NCBI GenBank assembly: GCA_014237145.1
Contig: JAAXOC010000042.1
Location: 1 to 64,000, forward strand
Source of the DNA: ANME-2 cluster archaeon
Lineage (GTDB): Archaea; Halobacteriota; Methanosarcinia; Methanosarcinales; Methanocomedenaceae
Direction of reading: 5' to 3'
Length of the DNA: 64,000 nucleotides
In this document: positions 1 to 8,365 of the stretch, one piece after another
Position numbering within the stretch: the first letter of the stretch is position 1
How the letters are laid out: every line of letters begins with the position of its first letter
The notes under the pieces: model-generated
The model's input: the letters and a program-made list of their open reading frames with translations, nothing else
Databases searched by the model: none
What the model was told of the DNA's origin: nothing
Program-made: the position numbers and the translations under genes

Positions 1-2
1 TA

Positions 3-688
3 AAGAAAAACTTTGGTATTGAGTACAATTTGAGTCATGTGCAGCTCTTGTGTAAAAAAAACTTCAATTATCCTTTAAGAAAACAGGATTGATTCCAGGC
101 AAGGCTCAAACCGAAACAGTACAGAAAGATTTTATCCGGCAGATAAAGTACTATTCCCAAGAAAAAGGAACGGTTCTGCTCTTTTTTGATCCGTGTCATC
201 TTCTCCATAATGTAATAAACGCAAGAATATGGCAGCCACGAGGTAAAAAAGGTACAATCACAATAAAATCCAATACTGGTCTAAAAATAATCAATATACC
301 TGGAGCACTCAATATTGAAGATTTTTCTGTGACTACAATATTAACAGAAGAAACGTGTGATTCCGTGCGTATTGTTGAGTTCCTAAAGAAGATTAAAGAA
401 AAATATCCCGGCAGGAAAATTGTTGTTATACTGGACAATGCAAGGTATAATTATGCGAGAGTTACAAGAGCTTTTGCAGAAGAAAATGACATCTTGCTAC
501 TTTTTTTGCCTCCTTATGCACCAAACCTCAATCTTATTGAAAGATTATGGAAATTCACAAAGAAGCATCTGGTAAATAACACATATCATGAAGATTACGC
601 CCAATTTGTCAATGCAACTAACCGTTTTTTCAATAATTTGGGTAAATATCAACAAGAATTATCGAGTCTTTTCACACAAAAGTTCTAA
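3..688 (+). pseudogene. IS630-family transposase, frameshifted near its N-terminus and truncated by the window edge
   Basis: DDE transposase of the IS630/Tc1-mariner superfamily. The main reading frame (from about 80, first usable start TTG at 89) carries the catalytic core: first Asp in LLFFDPCHL, second in VILDNARYN, and the Glu in LNLIERLWKF after the typical LPPYAPNLN stretch. It runs to a normal C-terminus at 688. Upstream, bases 3-92 read in another frame as the end of the helix-turn-helix region (FGIEYNLSHVQLLCKKNFNY) and then stop at TGA 90-92. A shift of -1 near the A-rich stretch at 54-83 would join both parts. The element is therefore either inactive or uses frameshifting. No terminal inverted repeat is visible because the left end lies outside the window. 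Confidence 0.8.
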
Positions 689-734
689 ATTATACATGCG
701 GAGTAATATATAACAATAAACATACAACAATCCC

Positions 735-2111
735 TCATATATCATCCAGATCAAAAACTACAAAGCCCTTTTCTTTCAATTCCTTTTTACCTGTTATCTT
801 CTTTGCAGCAAGACCAAAAAACTCAGTTCGTTTGCCTTTGTTCCAGTTCACAAAACCGGCCTTAAGTTTAAGTTTTTCAAGAATTGCCAGAGATTGCTTC
901 AAAGAGAGTGTCCTCCACTTACACTCCATAAATAAAACATCCCTTGATTCATCATTCACTACAAGAAGGTCAATCTCAACATCCTTATGCCACCACTTAT
1001 TTATTCCTGTGTAGCTGAAGGGAATATCAACACAATTCCATCTCAACAATTTTTCAACAAAATATTCAAACCGTCTCCCGCAGTAACTATTAAACTCTTT
1101 TTGCACCTTGGTCATTACTTCCTTTTTATTCCCGACCTCAAGCATACCCCTGTTGCTGTATACGAACCTGAACCAGAAATCAAAATAATCATCATTTATT
1201 ACATATATCCCGCCCTTTCTTTTATGTATTGGTAAAATATGCCGTATAATGTGCAGGTTTTCAAGCGTATTCAGATATTTTGAAAGATTGGCTTTGTCCA
1301 TATTTGTGGCCGAGTATAACTTGCCAAGAGAATTATATCCAAGTGACAGTTTCTTGAGAATAAGCGCATATATCCACTGCTCACGAAACTCATGTTTCAA
1401 TAAGAAATCCACTTCTTCATAGAGGTATTTTCCTTTCGACAGGATATTTTCCTCAATATTTTGAAAAACTGTTAGTGTATCATCCCATTTATCCAGATAA
1501 GCGGGAATACTTCCAATTGTGAAAATGGTTTTTAGAACGTCATCTGTACTATATCCAGGCAGGAATTTTCTAACAGGATCCAGCCTCAGTTGTGTAACTT
1601 CCCACTGTCCGGTCCTTCTTCCAAAAAGGGGAGACCTGACCCCAAGCACTTCAGTTTCCATTAAGCTGACACTTGAGCCGCAGAGAATAAGCATAATATT
1701 CCGGTCTTTAAGTATCTGGTCCCATATCTTCTGGAACAGTGATGGAACAGCCCTGTCAACTTCTATTAAGTATGAGAATTCATCTATTACGATTATTGTC
1801 TTTACAGTTTCATTGAGGAATTCTACAAGATTTTCAAACAATTCAGTCCATGAATTCGATTCAATTCTTGAGAATATTGAAATATCCAATTGTTCTGCTA
1901 TAGTTTGTTTAAATTCATTGATGTTCTCATAAGTTGTATCTTTTGAGGCAAGGAAATATGCACCATTTTTGTTTTCTAAGGATTTTTGTATAAGTTCGGT
2001 TTTTCCAACTCTCCTTCTGCCATATATGATTATGAATTCCGATCGGGAGCTTTTATAGCAGTTTTCCAAAAAATCCAGTTCATTTTCCCGGTCGATGAAC
2101 TTTTGTATCAT
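735..2111 (-). CDS. AAA-type ATPase with C-terminal DUF234 nuclease-like domain
   Basis: Archaeal ATPase of the DUF234/MJ-type family, 458 aa. The N-terminal half is a P-loop domain with Walker A GRRRVGKTE near residue 31 and Walker B IIVIDEF near 115, followed by a sensor-like stretch LILCGSSVSLME. The middle resembles a winged helix. The C-terminal DUF234 part contains VEIDLLVVND followed by FMECKW, an arrangement of D, E and K like that of PD-(D/E)XK nucleases. These proteins occur as scattered, often mobile accessory genes whose function is unsettled; links to defence or DNA transactions are suggested for the family but not shown. It stands alone, with the IS630 remnant just downstream. 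Confidence 0.8.
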   Translation of the reverse strand: MIQKFIDRENELDFLENCYKSSRSEFIIIYGRRRVGKTELIQKSLENKNGAYFLASKDTTYENINEFKQTIAEQLDISIFSRIESNSWTELFENLVEFLNETVKTIIVIDEFSYLIEVDRAVPSLFQKIWDQILKDRNIMLILCGSSVSLMETEVLGVRSPLFGRRTGQWEVTQLRLDPVRKFLPGYSTDDVLKTIFTIGSIPAYLDKWDDTLTVFQNIEENILSKGKYLYEEVDFLLKHEFREQWIYALILKKLSLGYNSLGKLYSATNMDKANLSKYLNTLENLHIIRHILPIHKRKGGIYVINDDYFDFWFRFVYSNRGMLEVGNKKEVMTKVQKEFNSYCGRRFEYFVEKLLRWNCVDIPFSYTGINKWWHKDVEIDLLVVNDESRDVLFMECKWRTLSLKQSLAILEKLKLKAGFVNWNKGKRTEFFGLAAKKITGKKELKEKGFVVFDLDDI

Positions 2112-2225
2112 GATTATTATACTTTCTATACAAATAGTTAAATATTACGGTCAATTAGCCTGGCAGAATAATCACCGATCATACCTATCCGGATTGTGAA
2201 GTGATATGGTTCCAAGATGCTGTCC

Positions 2226-3251
2226 TTAATATTTTATCCTGACCTCATCCAGCAAGAACGGTGGCCTGAATATCCCGTTCTCTGTAATAACAGCGGTCAC
2301 GTTCTCCATTGGAGTGGCATCAAAGGCCGGGTTGTATACAGGCACGTCCAGAGGTGCAACCTGGCAATTGTCAATATATCGCAGTTCATCTGCGTCTCGC
2401 CGTTCTATCTCCACCTCGTCTTCCATTCTCTCAAAATCAAACGTGGAAACAGGTGCAGCCACATAAAAAGGAATTTCGTGCTCTCCTGCTACTACGCTGT
2501 GGGTGTAGGTACCTATCTTGTTGAACACCGCATCCTGGGTGATACGGTCCGCTCCCACTATTACGCTATCCACCATACCCTGCCGCATCACGTGCCCGCT
2601 CATACTATCGGTTATCAGTGTCACAGGGATGCTGTCCTCCATAAGTTCCCATGCGGTTATCCTGCTTCCCTGGTTCAGCGGCCTTGTCTCGCAGGCGATC
2701 ACTTTTATTTCCTTGCCAGCCTCAACGGCACTTCGAACCACACCCAGGGCTGTGCCCCAGTCTACGCAGGCCATCCGGCCCGCATTGCAATGGGTCATGA
2801 CAGTATCGCCATCCTCCAGGAGAGCGGCACCGTGTGCACCAAGCCTTTTGTTCAATTCTACGTCCTCGTTGGCAATGGCCTTTGCTTCGGCCAGGACTAT
2901 ACTGCGTATGCTGTCAGTATCGTATGCATCCCGGGCCGCACCCAGCACCCTATCCACACCCCAGGCAAGATTAACGGCAGTTGGCCTGGTGGCCTTTATG
3001 ACATCACCTATCCTGCATAATTCGTCCAGAAGTTGTTCCATGGAACTGGCACTGCTGCGAGCGGCTGCCAGGGCAATGCCAAAACCCCCTGCCGCACCCA
3101 GTGCAGGTGCACCCCGCACCCGCAGCGACGAAATAGCCTTGGTAAGGGAAGCGATGTTGTCGCACTCGATGACCTTGTATTCTACAGGCAGCAGGGTCTG
3201 GTCTACCATCACAATGGTGCAGTTCTCGTCGTTAAAGTCAATGGTCCTCAA
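2226..3251 (-). CDS. mtnA: S-methyl-5-thioribose-1-phosphate isomerase-like protein (MtnA/aIF-2B family)
   Basis: Predicted aldose-ketose isomerase that converts 5-methylthioribose 1-phosphate (or a related sugar phosphate) to the ribulose form in methylthioadenosine salvage. Family signatures are clear: GAPALGAAGGFG, THCNAGRMACVDWGTALG (with the catalytic Cys region), CETRPLNQGSR, ITDSMSGHVM, and VGADRITQDAVFNKIGT with the catalytic Asp. Starting at TTG 3251 gives 341 aa, the usual family length, and places the start 7 bases after the stop of the upstream hydrolase gene. A longer reading to 3365 would overlap that gene by over 100 bases and is unlikely. Ribose-1,5-bisphosphate isomerase is a related alternative, but motifs and length favour MtnA. 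Confidence 0.85.
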   Translation of the reverse strand: MRTIDFNDENCTIVMVDQTLLPVEYKVIECDNIASLTKAISSLRVRGAPALGAAGGFGIALAAARSSASSMEQLLDELCRIGDVIKATRPTAVNLAWGVDRVLGAARDAYDTDSIRSIVLAEAKAIANEDVELNKRLGAHGAALLEDGDTVMTHCNAGRMACVDWGTALGVVRSAVEAGKEIKVIACETRPLNQGSRITAWELMEDSIPVTLITDSMSGHVMRQGMVDSVIVGADRITQDAVFNKIGTYTHSVVAGEHEIPFYVAAPVSTFDFERMEDEVEIERRDADELRYIDNCQVAPLDVPVYNPAFDATPMENVTAVITENGIFRPPFLLDEVRIKY

Positions 3252-3258
3252 TCTTTTT

Positions 3259-4080
3259 TCACGTCCCGTTCGTATCAATGTTAAATAATGCGGCTGCATT
3301 TTCGCCCAGTACCAGAACCTTGTGCCTGTCATCGATGTCCAGTCCCTGTATATTGGCCGCTTCACTACCCTGGTCCCTGAAAGGATAATCAGTGCCGAAC
3401 AGTATCCTGTTAAACCCGTGCGCCTCCATGATATCTCTGATGCGCTTTACTGTGATGTGTTCGTGCCCGGGTATGGGGAACACATAGGCTGTATCCAGAT
3501 ACAGGTCCCTGCCCAGAAGGTGGCGCTCCACCTCGTCCCAGCAGCGGTATCCTCCCAGGTGGGCGGCTACTACTTTCAACCCGGGAAATGAGTCCAGTAC
3601 ACTGGCAATCCTGTCTGGCGTGGTGTGCACGTGCCTGACCGGGGTGACCTCATCGCCTGCATGGAACACAAGTACCATATCGTCGCTTAGCGCCTCGTAA
3701 ATAGAATACATTCGCTTCTCATCAGGGTAGAAGTGCTGGAACTCGCTGTGCAGCTTGATACCTTTGATCCCCATTTCCTTCATGCGCCGGATCTCCCCCT
3801 CAGGGTCGGGATATTCGGGATGCATGGCCCCCAGACCGATAAAGTGGGGTGCAAAGGTGGATATTTCTGCCACCCAGTTGTTGATGCTCTCCACCTGCGC
3901 CGGGGTGGTGGCAACCGAAAGTATAACTGAGGCATCCACGTCTGCGGCCTGCATGCTTGTGCGTATGCCGGGTACGGTAGCCTCGCCGCAGGCATTGACG
4001 CCGTATTGCTGTTCCAGTCCGGCAATGGCTTTTGAGGCTATCTTGTCAGGGAAGATGTGGGCGTGGGCGTCGATGATCAT
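3259..4080 (-). CDS. TIM-barrel metal-dependent hydrolase (amidohydrolase-2 family)
   Basis: Amidohydrolase-2 superfamily protein of 273 aa. It opens with MIIDAHAHIFP, the HxH metal ligand pair on the first barrel strand. Further ligands are H in KLHSEFQ, H in LVFHAGDE, H in VVAAHLGGY, and D in LFGTDYPFR near the end. Such enzymes hydrolyse or decarboxylate small carbon compounds; the substrate cannot be inferred. It sits 7 bases upstream of the MtnA-like gene on the same strand, so the two probably form one transcript, and the protein might act on a product of thioribose salvage. A TATA-like box about 27 bases upstream of the ATG suggests a leaderless message. Confidence 0.8.
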   Translation of the reverse strand: MIIDAHAHIFPDKIASKAIAGLEQQYGVNACGEATVPGIRTSMQAADVDASVILSVATTPAQVESINNWVAEISTFAPHFIGLGAMHPEYPDPEGEIRRMKEMGIKGIKLHSEFQHFYPDEKRMYSIYEALSDDMVLVFHAGDEVTPVRHVHTTPDRIASVLDSFPGLKVVAAHLGGYRCWDEVERHLLGRDLYLDTAYVFPIPGHEHITVKRIRDIMEAHGFNRILFGTDYPFRDQGSEAANIQGLDIDDRHKVLVLGENAAALFNIDTNGT

Positions 4081-4103
4081 GTGAAGCTAAGTTGGAGTTG
4101 GTG

Positions 4104-4111
4104 GTTATAAG
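4104..4111 (-). promoter_or_regulatory. TATA-like promoter element of the hydrolase/mtnA pair
   Basis: Reading on the minus strand, CTTATAAC lies centred about 27 bases before the ATG at 4080, the spacing expected between an archaeal TATA box and the transcription start. No ribosome binding site precedes the ATG, so a leaderless transcript is likely. Confidence 0.45.
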
Positions 4112-4216
4112 AACTTTGGAATTGTAGTGGGAGGAGGAGTCCTTATCTGGCATTAAATATTGAGATTACATAAATATGAATAATTCTAAATTATCCGCAT
4201 ACAGTATCCGGCCAGG

Positions 4217-5224
4217 TCAATCCCCACGCCAGGTAACCACAACATCATCGGGCCTGTAATTAGGCCGAACATGTGATTCATTTAGCGGCAACAGGTTCTG
4301 CTGCTCGAACATCAGAAGCCCAAGATATGCTATCATGCTGCCGTTATCACCCATGAACCGCTTCTCAGGCACATAGAACGAAATGCCCCGCTCATTGCAC
4401 ATGATCTCAAGCATCTCCCGCAGCCGCATATTGGCACCCACACCGCCCGCAAGCAGTATCTCGTTCTTACCGGTATGTGCCACCGCCCTTTCCGTGACCT
4501 CCACCAGCATTGCAAATGCGGTTTCCTGAAATGAAAAACACACATCTTCTATAGAGGATGTTTTCAGGGCAGCGGATGCGGCAGTGGACAGGCCCGTAAA
4601 TGAAAAGTCCATTCCCTTCACAACATAGGGCAGCGGCACATAGGATGATGCATTATTAGCAAACTCCTCGATCTTGGGACCGCCCGGATGCTGTAACCCC
4701 GCACCCCTGGCAAATTTATCAAGGGCATTGCCGATACCGATATCCAGTGTTTCACCGAACACACGGTAACGCCCAGCCCTGTAAGCCAGTACCTGGGAAT
4801 TTGCCCCGCTCACATACAGTACCACCGGGTCCTGTGATGGTGTCTTCCAGCGCCCCACTTCTATATGTGCAACACAGTGGTTCACGCCGATAAGTGGTAT
4901 GTCGAGTGAAAGGGATAGTGCCCGGGCCGCGGTGGCAGCGGTGCGCAGGCATGGCCCCAGCCCGGGACCCTGGGAAAAAGCTATAGCATTGATATCGCCA
5001 GGGGCAATTCCTTTATCCCTGGCATTTGCAAGTACCGCAGATATTACACTCTTAATATGGTCAGCATGGTGCTGGGATGCTTCCCTGGGATGGATGCCTC
5101 CGGTTGGTGGAACATATGTAGAGGTTACTTCGGTTATTACATCAAATGTGTCCACAATGGCTGCACTTAAGTTCCATGCAGTCCCTTCTATACCTAATAT
5201 TATGGGTTTGGTCGGTCCGTTCAA
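4217..5224 (-). CDS. kae1: tRNA N6-threonylcarbamoyladenosine synthase Kae1, stand-alone form
   Basis: Catalytic ASKHA-fold subunit of the archaeal KEOPS complex, which transfers the threonylcarbamoyl group to A37 of ANN-decoding tRNAs. Motifs: ILGIEGTAWNLSAAIVD at the N-terminus, HHADHI with metal-binding histidines, YVSGANSQVLAY, GIGNALDKFAR, LAGGVGANMRLREM, and a final FMGDNGSMIAYLG. The protein is 335 aa and ends at TWRGD. Many euryarchaea fuse Kae1 to the Bud32 kinase, but here a stop follows directly and the next 130 bases contain no kinase motif. Translation seems to start at TTG 5224; AT-rich TATA-like sequences lie 16-30 bases upstream. Confidence 0.93.
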   Translation of the reverse strand: MNGPTKPIILGIEGTAWNLSAAIVDTFDVITEVTSTYVPPTGGIHPREASQHHADHIKSVISAVLANARDKGIAPGDINAIAFSQGPGLGPCLRTAATAARALSLSLDIPLIGVNHCVAHIEVGRWKTPSQDPVVLYVSGANSQVLAYRAGRYRVFGETLDIGIGNALDKFARGAGLQHPGGPKIEEFANNASSYVPLPYVVKGMDFSFTGLSTAASAALKTSSIEDVCFSFQETAFAMLVEVTERAVAHTGKNEILLAGGVGANMRLREMLEIMCNERGISFYVPEKRFMGDNGSMIAYLGLLMFEQQNLLPLNESHVRPNYRPDDVVVTWRGD

Positions 5225-5295
5225 AGGAGTGCCCCTATATAGTGATAATTTTTGGCTAAGAAGGTGTGATTACGCTTAAATATTTAGTTTTTGGA

Positions 5296-5661
5296 CTACA
5301 GTATTTCCTGGACTTTCCGAACTACTTTGTCCAGTTCAAGGACTATCGGATCCAGTTTTGTGTCAGGTTCGATCAATACGGCAACAAGAGCCTTGGGTCC
5401 TGCACGAATCGCAATCAGTCTTTCATTGGGATAATCAATGATAACCCTTGAACAATTCTGCCCGGATCTTGGTACGGCAATATCTGCAGTTCTCAACATT
5501 GTTGCTGAGGCCTTTGCATATTTTTCTATATTGGGTTCGGCAGGCTGGCTAAAGATATAACCGTCCTGACTGGCGACAAGTGACATCTTCAATCCCCCTA
5601 AGTTCGACAGGTCTTGTCTTACCCACTGGAACATATTGTCCATAATTTTATTTCGAGACAT
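5296..5661 (-). CDS. Roadblock/LC7-domain protein
   Basis: Small protein of 121 aa resembling Roadblock/LC7 domains, which in prokaryotes regulate small Ras-like GTPases (MglB-like). The sequence has the expected pattern: an N-terminal helix, a strand containing SLVASQDGYIF, a long helix with EKYAKASATMLRTA, strands with CSRVIIDYPNERLIAIRAG, a strand with KALVAVLIEPD, and a final helix ending in VRKVQEIL. The frame stays open to 5835, but the extra 58 residues are Gly/Ser/Cys-rich and not domain-like. ATG 5661 is preceded by TTATAAAG about 25 bases upstream, consistent with a leaderless start there. No GTPase gene is adjacent, so the partner is unknown. Confidence 0.6.
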   Translation of the reverse strand: MSRNKIMDNMFQWVRQDLSNLGGLKMSLVASQDGYIFSQPAEPNIEKYAKASATMLRTADIAVPRSGQNCSRVIIDYPNERLIAIRAGPKALVAVLIEPDTKLDPIVLELDKVVRKVQEIL

Positions 5662-6100
5662 ATCTGGCAGGTCAATAGCTTTATAAGAATAGTTGATGCT
5701 GAAGGGGTAATAAATCTTTCCCTCACAGCCAGTATCTCCGAACAATATAGCCCCAAAGAAAGCTCCACCTGACCCACATGTAGAAATTTTACAAGATGTG
5801 GATATACTGTCGGTGACTCCCTGATGCTCTATCAACCCGTGCTGACGGTTTAAAGGACAATATGGTTCATTATCTAGTATTCAAGAAAATGCAAATTTCA
5901 GACAATATAGAATCCAATCCTGGATACCATGTCAAAATATTTGATTGATACTAAGAAAATTATGTAGTCCTATATGGTGAAAAGAATATGATTTTTCTAC
6001 TGAATATTGAGATAAATGTATCTTCGAAAACAATAATTGCTGAATCACCTGGGTTTTTCTAGAATAATTTAAGTAGTTTAAATTTATAAATATATCTTCT

Positions 6101-6238
6101 ATGGCAATGTCTAAGAAGGATATGGGAAGGAAAAGTGCTAAGAAAAAGGCACAATTGGAAGAACTTGAAAAACTTGCTGCTTCTGGAAGCGGTGATGCTA
6201 AGAAAAAACTTGCAAAAGCCAAGAAAAAGATGAAATGA
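6101..6238 (+). CDS. Small lysine-rich basic protein
   Basis: A 45-aa reading frame beginning MAMSKKDMGRKSAKKKAQ and ending KAKKKMK. About 40 percent of residues are Lys or Arg, with a central helix-like EELEKLAA segment and a short GSGD turn. It is preceded by TTTAAATTTATAAATATA at 6077-6094, a good archaeal TATA region. Codon use is coherent and the gene ends cleanly at TGA. It is not recognised as a named family; a DNA- or RNA-binding role would suit its charge, but that is a guess. The long opposite-strand frame here is a shadow. Confidence 0.55.
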   Translation: MAMSKKDMGRKSAKKKAQLEELEKLAASGSGDAKKKLAKAKKKMK

Positions 6239-6376
6239 TCATTTGAGGATTTTGAATGATCTTTTTGAACCCGTTTTTACAATAGCATAAGTTTCATCTT
6301 CAGTATGATACTAAATTGTAAAATAGTGAACAAAATATATTCTTATTATATTAATTAATGCAAGAAAATTTGAAGG

Positions 6377-6461
6377 TGCGGGGGGAGGGATTCGAACCCT
6401 CGGATTCCTTCGAAACAGGGTCCTAAGCCCTGCGCCTTTGACCTGGCTGGGCTACCCCCGC
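6377..6461 (-). tRNA. tRNA-Leu (anticodon TAG)
   Basis: An 85-base tRNA on the minus strand. The acceptor strands GCGGGGG and CCCCCGC pair perfectly. The anticodon stem-loop is CAGGG-CTTAGGA-CCCTG with anticodon TAG, there is a long class II variable arm as expected for Leu, and the T arm GAGGG-TTCGAAT-CCCTC is intact. CCA is not encoded. Confidence 0.95.
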
Positions 6462-6510
6462 ATTGTGGGACTTTTGTGCTATTGGACAAAGCGAAATGCA
6501 CGCTTCGATC

Positions 6511-6526
6511 GAACCTTGCAAGGTTC
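6511..6526. repeat. 16-base perfect palindrome between two tRNA genes
   Basis: GAACCTTGCAAGGTTC reads the same on both strands. It sits downstream of tRNA-Leu (upstream in minus-strand terms) and could be an operator, a transcript hairpin or a repeat core. Nothing else marks its function. Confidence 0.4.
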
Positions 6527-6602
6527 GTCTGCGGCTAATCCAGCATTTTTAGCATGGTCTTCACGTTAGAAATCTGTGAAACCAAGTGCTATGGATGAAG
6601 TT

Positions 6603-6842
6603 TTAGATGGACCTTGGTAGATTTAAATCTTTTGTGAATACTGGCCTAGAGACAAAAAGATGAAAATTATGCTCGAAATATGACGATGAATGCAAAACAA
6701 AGTTTTCAAACTTTTCAGGTGTATATTGAGTGAATTTACCTTCTCTAACCCTGCGTTCGGCTGCTTCAACCTTTTTTATAAATTATGTGTGGATTTTTTC
6801 ATCGGGTGGATATAATTCATCCAGATTTGCAATTGCGTCCAT
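6603..6842 (-). pseudogene. Decayed small gene, possibly an antitoxin, with one in-frame TAA
   Basis: On the minus strand from ATG 6842 the frame reads MDAIANLDELYPPDEKIHT, then TAA at 6783-6785, then continues in the same frame as FIKKVEAAERRVREG with KFTQYTPEKFENFV and ends at 6603. The composition is protein-like on both sides of the stop, with amphipathic charged helices as seen in small antitoxins of toxin-antitoxin pairs. The stop is TAA, so pyrrolysine read-through does not apply. No toxin gene is adjacent. Interpretation as a pseudogene is an inference from coding character, not from a recognised family. Confidence 0.4.
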
Positions 6843-6860
6843 AAATTGACAATAAACAAA

Positions 6861-6931
6861 TGCGGCCGCCGGGAATCGAACCCGGATTAGTGGCTTGGGA
6901 AGCCACTGTCATACCGCTAGACCACGGCCGC
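6861..6931 (-). tRNA. tRNA-Gly (anticodon CCC)
   Basis: A 71-base tRNA on the minus strand. The acceptor arms GCGGCCG and CGGCCGC pair perfectly, the anticodon stem GTGGC/GCCAC encloses TTCCCAA (anticodon CCC), and the T arm is CCGGG-TTCGATT-CCCGG. CCA is not encoded. Confidence 0.95.
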
Positions 6932-6959
6932 TTATTGCTATTTTTTATTACGTTTTGGT

Positions 6960-7029
6960 CTCATCGAGCCGGATGTGAATGGGACACGCTCTACAGAGGC
7001 GTAACTCTGGCCGTCTAGACCACGGCCGT
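6960..7029 (-). other. tRNA-like relic beside tRNA-Gly
   Basis: On the minus strand a segment repeats the start of the neighbouring tRNA-Gly (GGCCGTGGTCTAG, 13 identical bases), followed by a hairpin CAGAG-TTACGC-CTCTG resembling a damaged anticodon arm. No matching acceptor strand or normal T arm can be built downstream. It reads as a decayed or partial tRNA copy, either a duplication or the residue of an integration event at the tRNA. Confidence 0.35.
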
Positions 7030-7193
7030 ATGTCAGTAAATTTTTAACTCATTTCGGTACTAACCACTAAGCCTTACTGCCTATTAATCCTTATGCTTCC
7101 GCCGCAGGACATAACGAAAACATCACCTATTTATAATCTCCTACCCTTTTATAGCCATTATTCAACATTCATTCTTTGCGAGGGCAACCTAAC

Positions 7194-8351
7194 ATGATCG
7201 ACAGAAACGAGATTATAGAAGTACTCCAGGAATATGACCCAACCGATTACAAGATCGGTGCCGTAGCATCCCATTCAGCCCTGGATGTATTTGACGGAGC
7301 AGTGGAAGAAGGTTTCCAGACCTATGCCATATGCCGCAGCGGCCGTGAACAGACCTACACAAATTACTTCAGGACAAAGTGTGACAAAGACGGCTGCGTC
7401 ATACGCGGCGTGGTGGACGACTGGGTTGTATACGACAGTTTTGATGAACTTCTCCTGCCTGCAGAACAGCAATCACTCATCGACAATAACATACTTTTCA
7501 TACCTAACCGCTCCTTTACATCCTACTGCGGTATAGACGCTATCGAAGATGATTTCAGGGTACCACTTGTGGGCAGCCGGAACTTGCTGCGAAGCGAAGA
7601 GCGTGGCGAGAAACAGGACTACTACTGGCTGCTAGATAAAGCCGGTCTGCCCTATCCTGAAAAGCTGGAAGACCCACAGGAAATAGACGAACTGGTCATG
7701 GTAAAACTACCCCATGCTGTCAAGAAACTTGAACGGGGTTTCTTTAGTGCCGCAACCTATGAGGAATACCTGGAAAAATCAGAATCACTTCTGGCACAGA
7801 ACGTCATAACCCAGTCCGCTCTTGATAACGCCCGCATCGAACGCTATATCATCGGCCCGGTCTTTAATCTTGATTTCTTTTATTCACCAATCGAAGAAGA
7901 CCTAAGTCCGGTCGAGCTACTGGGTATCGACTGGCGGTTCGAGACAAGCCTCGACGGACATGTCAGGCTGCCCGCGCCCCAGCAGATGACACTTAATCCC
8001 GGGCAGGTAACACCTGAGTACACGGTCTGCGGCCACAACTCAGCCACACTAAGGGAATCACTACTCGAAGAAGCTTTTGAACTGGCAGAGAAGTACGTAT
8101 CAGCCGCACGGAAATACTACGATCCAGGTATAATCGGTCCCTTCTGTCTCCAGACCTGCGTGGATAAAGATCTCAACTTCTACATCTATGACGTGGCTCC
8201 CAGGGTGGGCGGCGGAACAAATGTTCACATGTCTGTGGGGCACCCCTACGGCAATACCACCTGGCGCATCCCCATGAGCACAGGTAGACGGCTGGCAATG
8301 GAGATTCGCAATGCTATTGAGATGGATAGACTTGATATGATTGTAACCTAA
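7194..8351 (+). CDS. purP: 5-formaminoimidazole-4-carboxamide ribotide synthetase PurP
   Basis: ATP-grasp enzyme of archaeal purine synthesis. It uses formate and ATP to formylate AICAR to FAICAR, replacing the folate-dependent bacterial step. The 385-aa product begins MIDRNEIIEVLQEYDP, followed by IGAVASHSALDVFDG and the Arg-rich AICAR-binding loop ICRSGREQTY. It contains the ATP-grasp core with YIIGPVFNLDFFYSP and LLGIDWRFET, and ends with the metal-binding region YDVAPRVGGGTN. ATG 7194 is chosen because GAGGG lies 9 bases upstream and a TATA-like CTTTTATAG at about 7146 fits a short leader. The methylthiotransferase gene follows 14 bases after its stop, so the two are probably cotranscribed. 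Confidence 0.95.
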   Translation: MIDRNEIIEVLQEYDPTDYKIGAVASHSALDVFDGAVEEGFQTYAICRSGREQTYTNYFRTKCDKDGCVIRGVVDDWVVYDSFDELLLPAEQQSLIDNNILFIPNRSFTSYCGIDAIEDDFRVPLVGSRNLLRSEERGEKQDYYWLLDKAGLPYPEKLEDPQEIDELVMVKLPHAVKKLERGFFSAATYEEYLEKSESLLAQNVITQSALDNARIERYIIGPVFNLDFFYSPIEEDLSPVELLGIDWRFETSLDGHVRLPAPQQMTLNPGQVTPEYTVCGHNSATLRESLLEEAFELAEKYVSAARKYYDPGIIGPFCLQTCVDKDLNFYIYDVAPRVGGGTNVHMSVGHPYGNTTWRIPMSTGRRLAMEIRNAIEMDRLDMIVT

Positions 8352-8365
8352 ATCCTTTTCCAAGG

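Noticed and set aside
2217-3020. Plus-strand frame of 267 codons opposite the MtnA-like gene
   Set aside because: It is antisense to a gene with clear family motifs, has no recognisable domain, and is rich in His and Cys by frame effect.
3252-3365. N-terminal extension of the MtnA-like protein
   Set aside because: It would overlap the upstream hydrolase gene by more than 100 bases and adds residues absent from the family; TTG 3251 gives the usual length.
5662-5835. N-terminal extension of the Roadblock protein
   Set aside because: Extra residues do not fit the domain, and a TATA-like box sits at the right distance from the inner ATG.
5932-6222. Minus-strand frame of 96 codons over the small basic gene
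   Set aside because: Its Phe/Ser-rich start is the complement of Lys-rich codons; the plus-strand gene has the promoter and the coherent protein.
6783-6785. In-frame stop as a pyrrolysine codon
   Set aside because: The codon is TAA, while pyrrolysine uses TAG; no pyl genes are seen.
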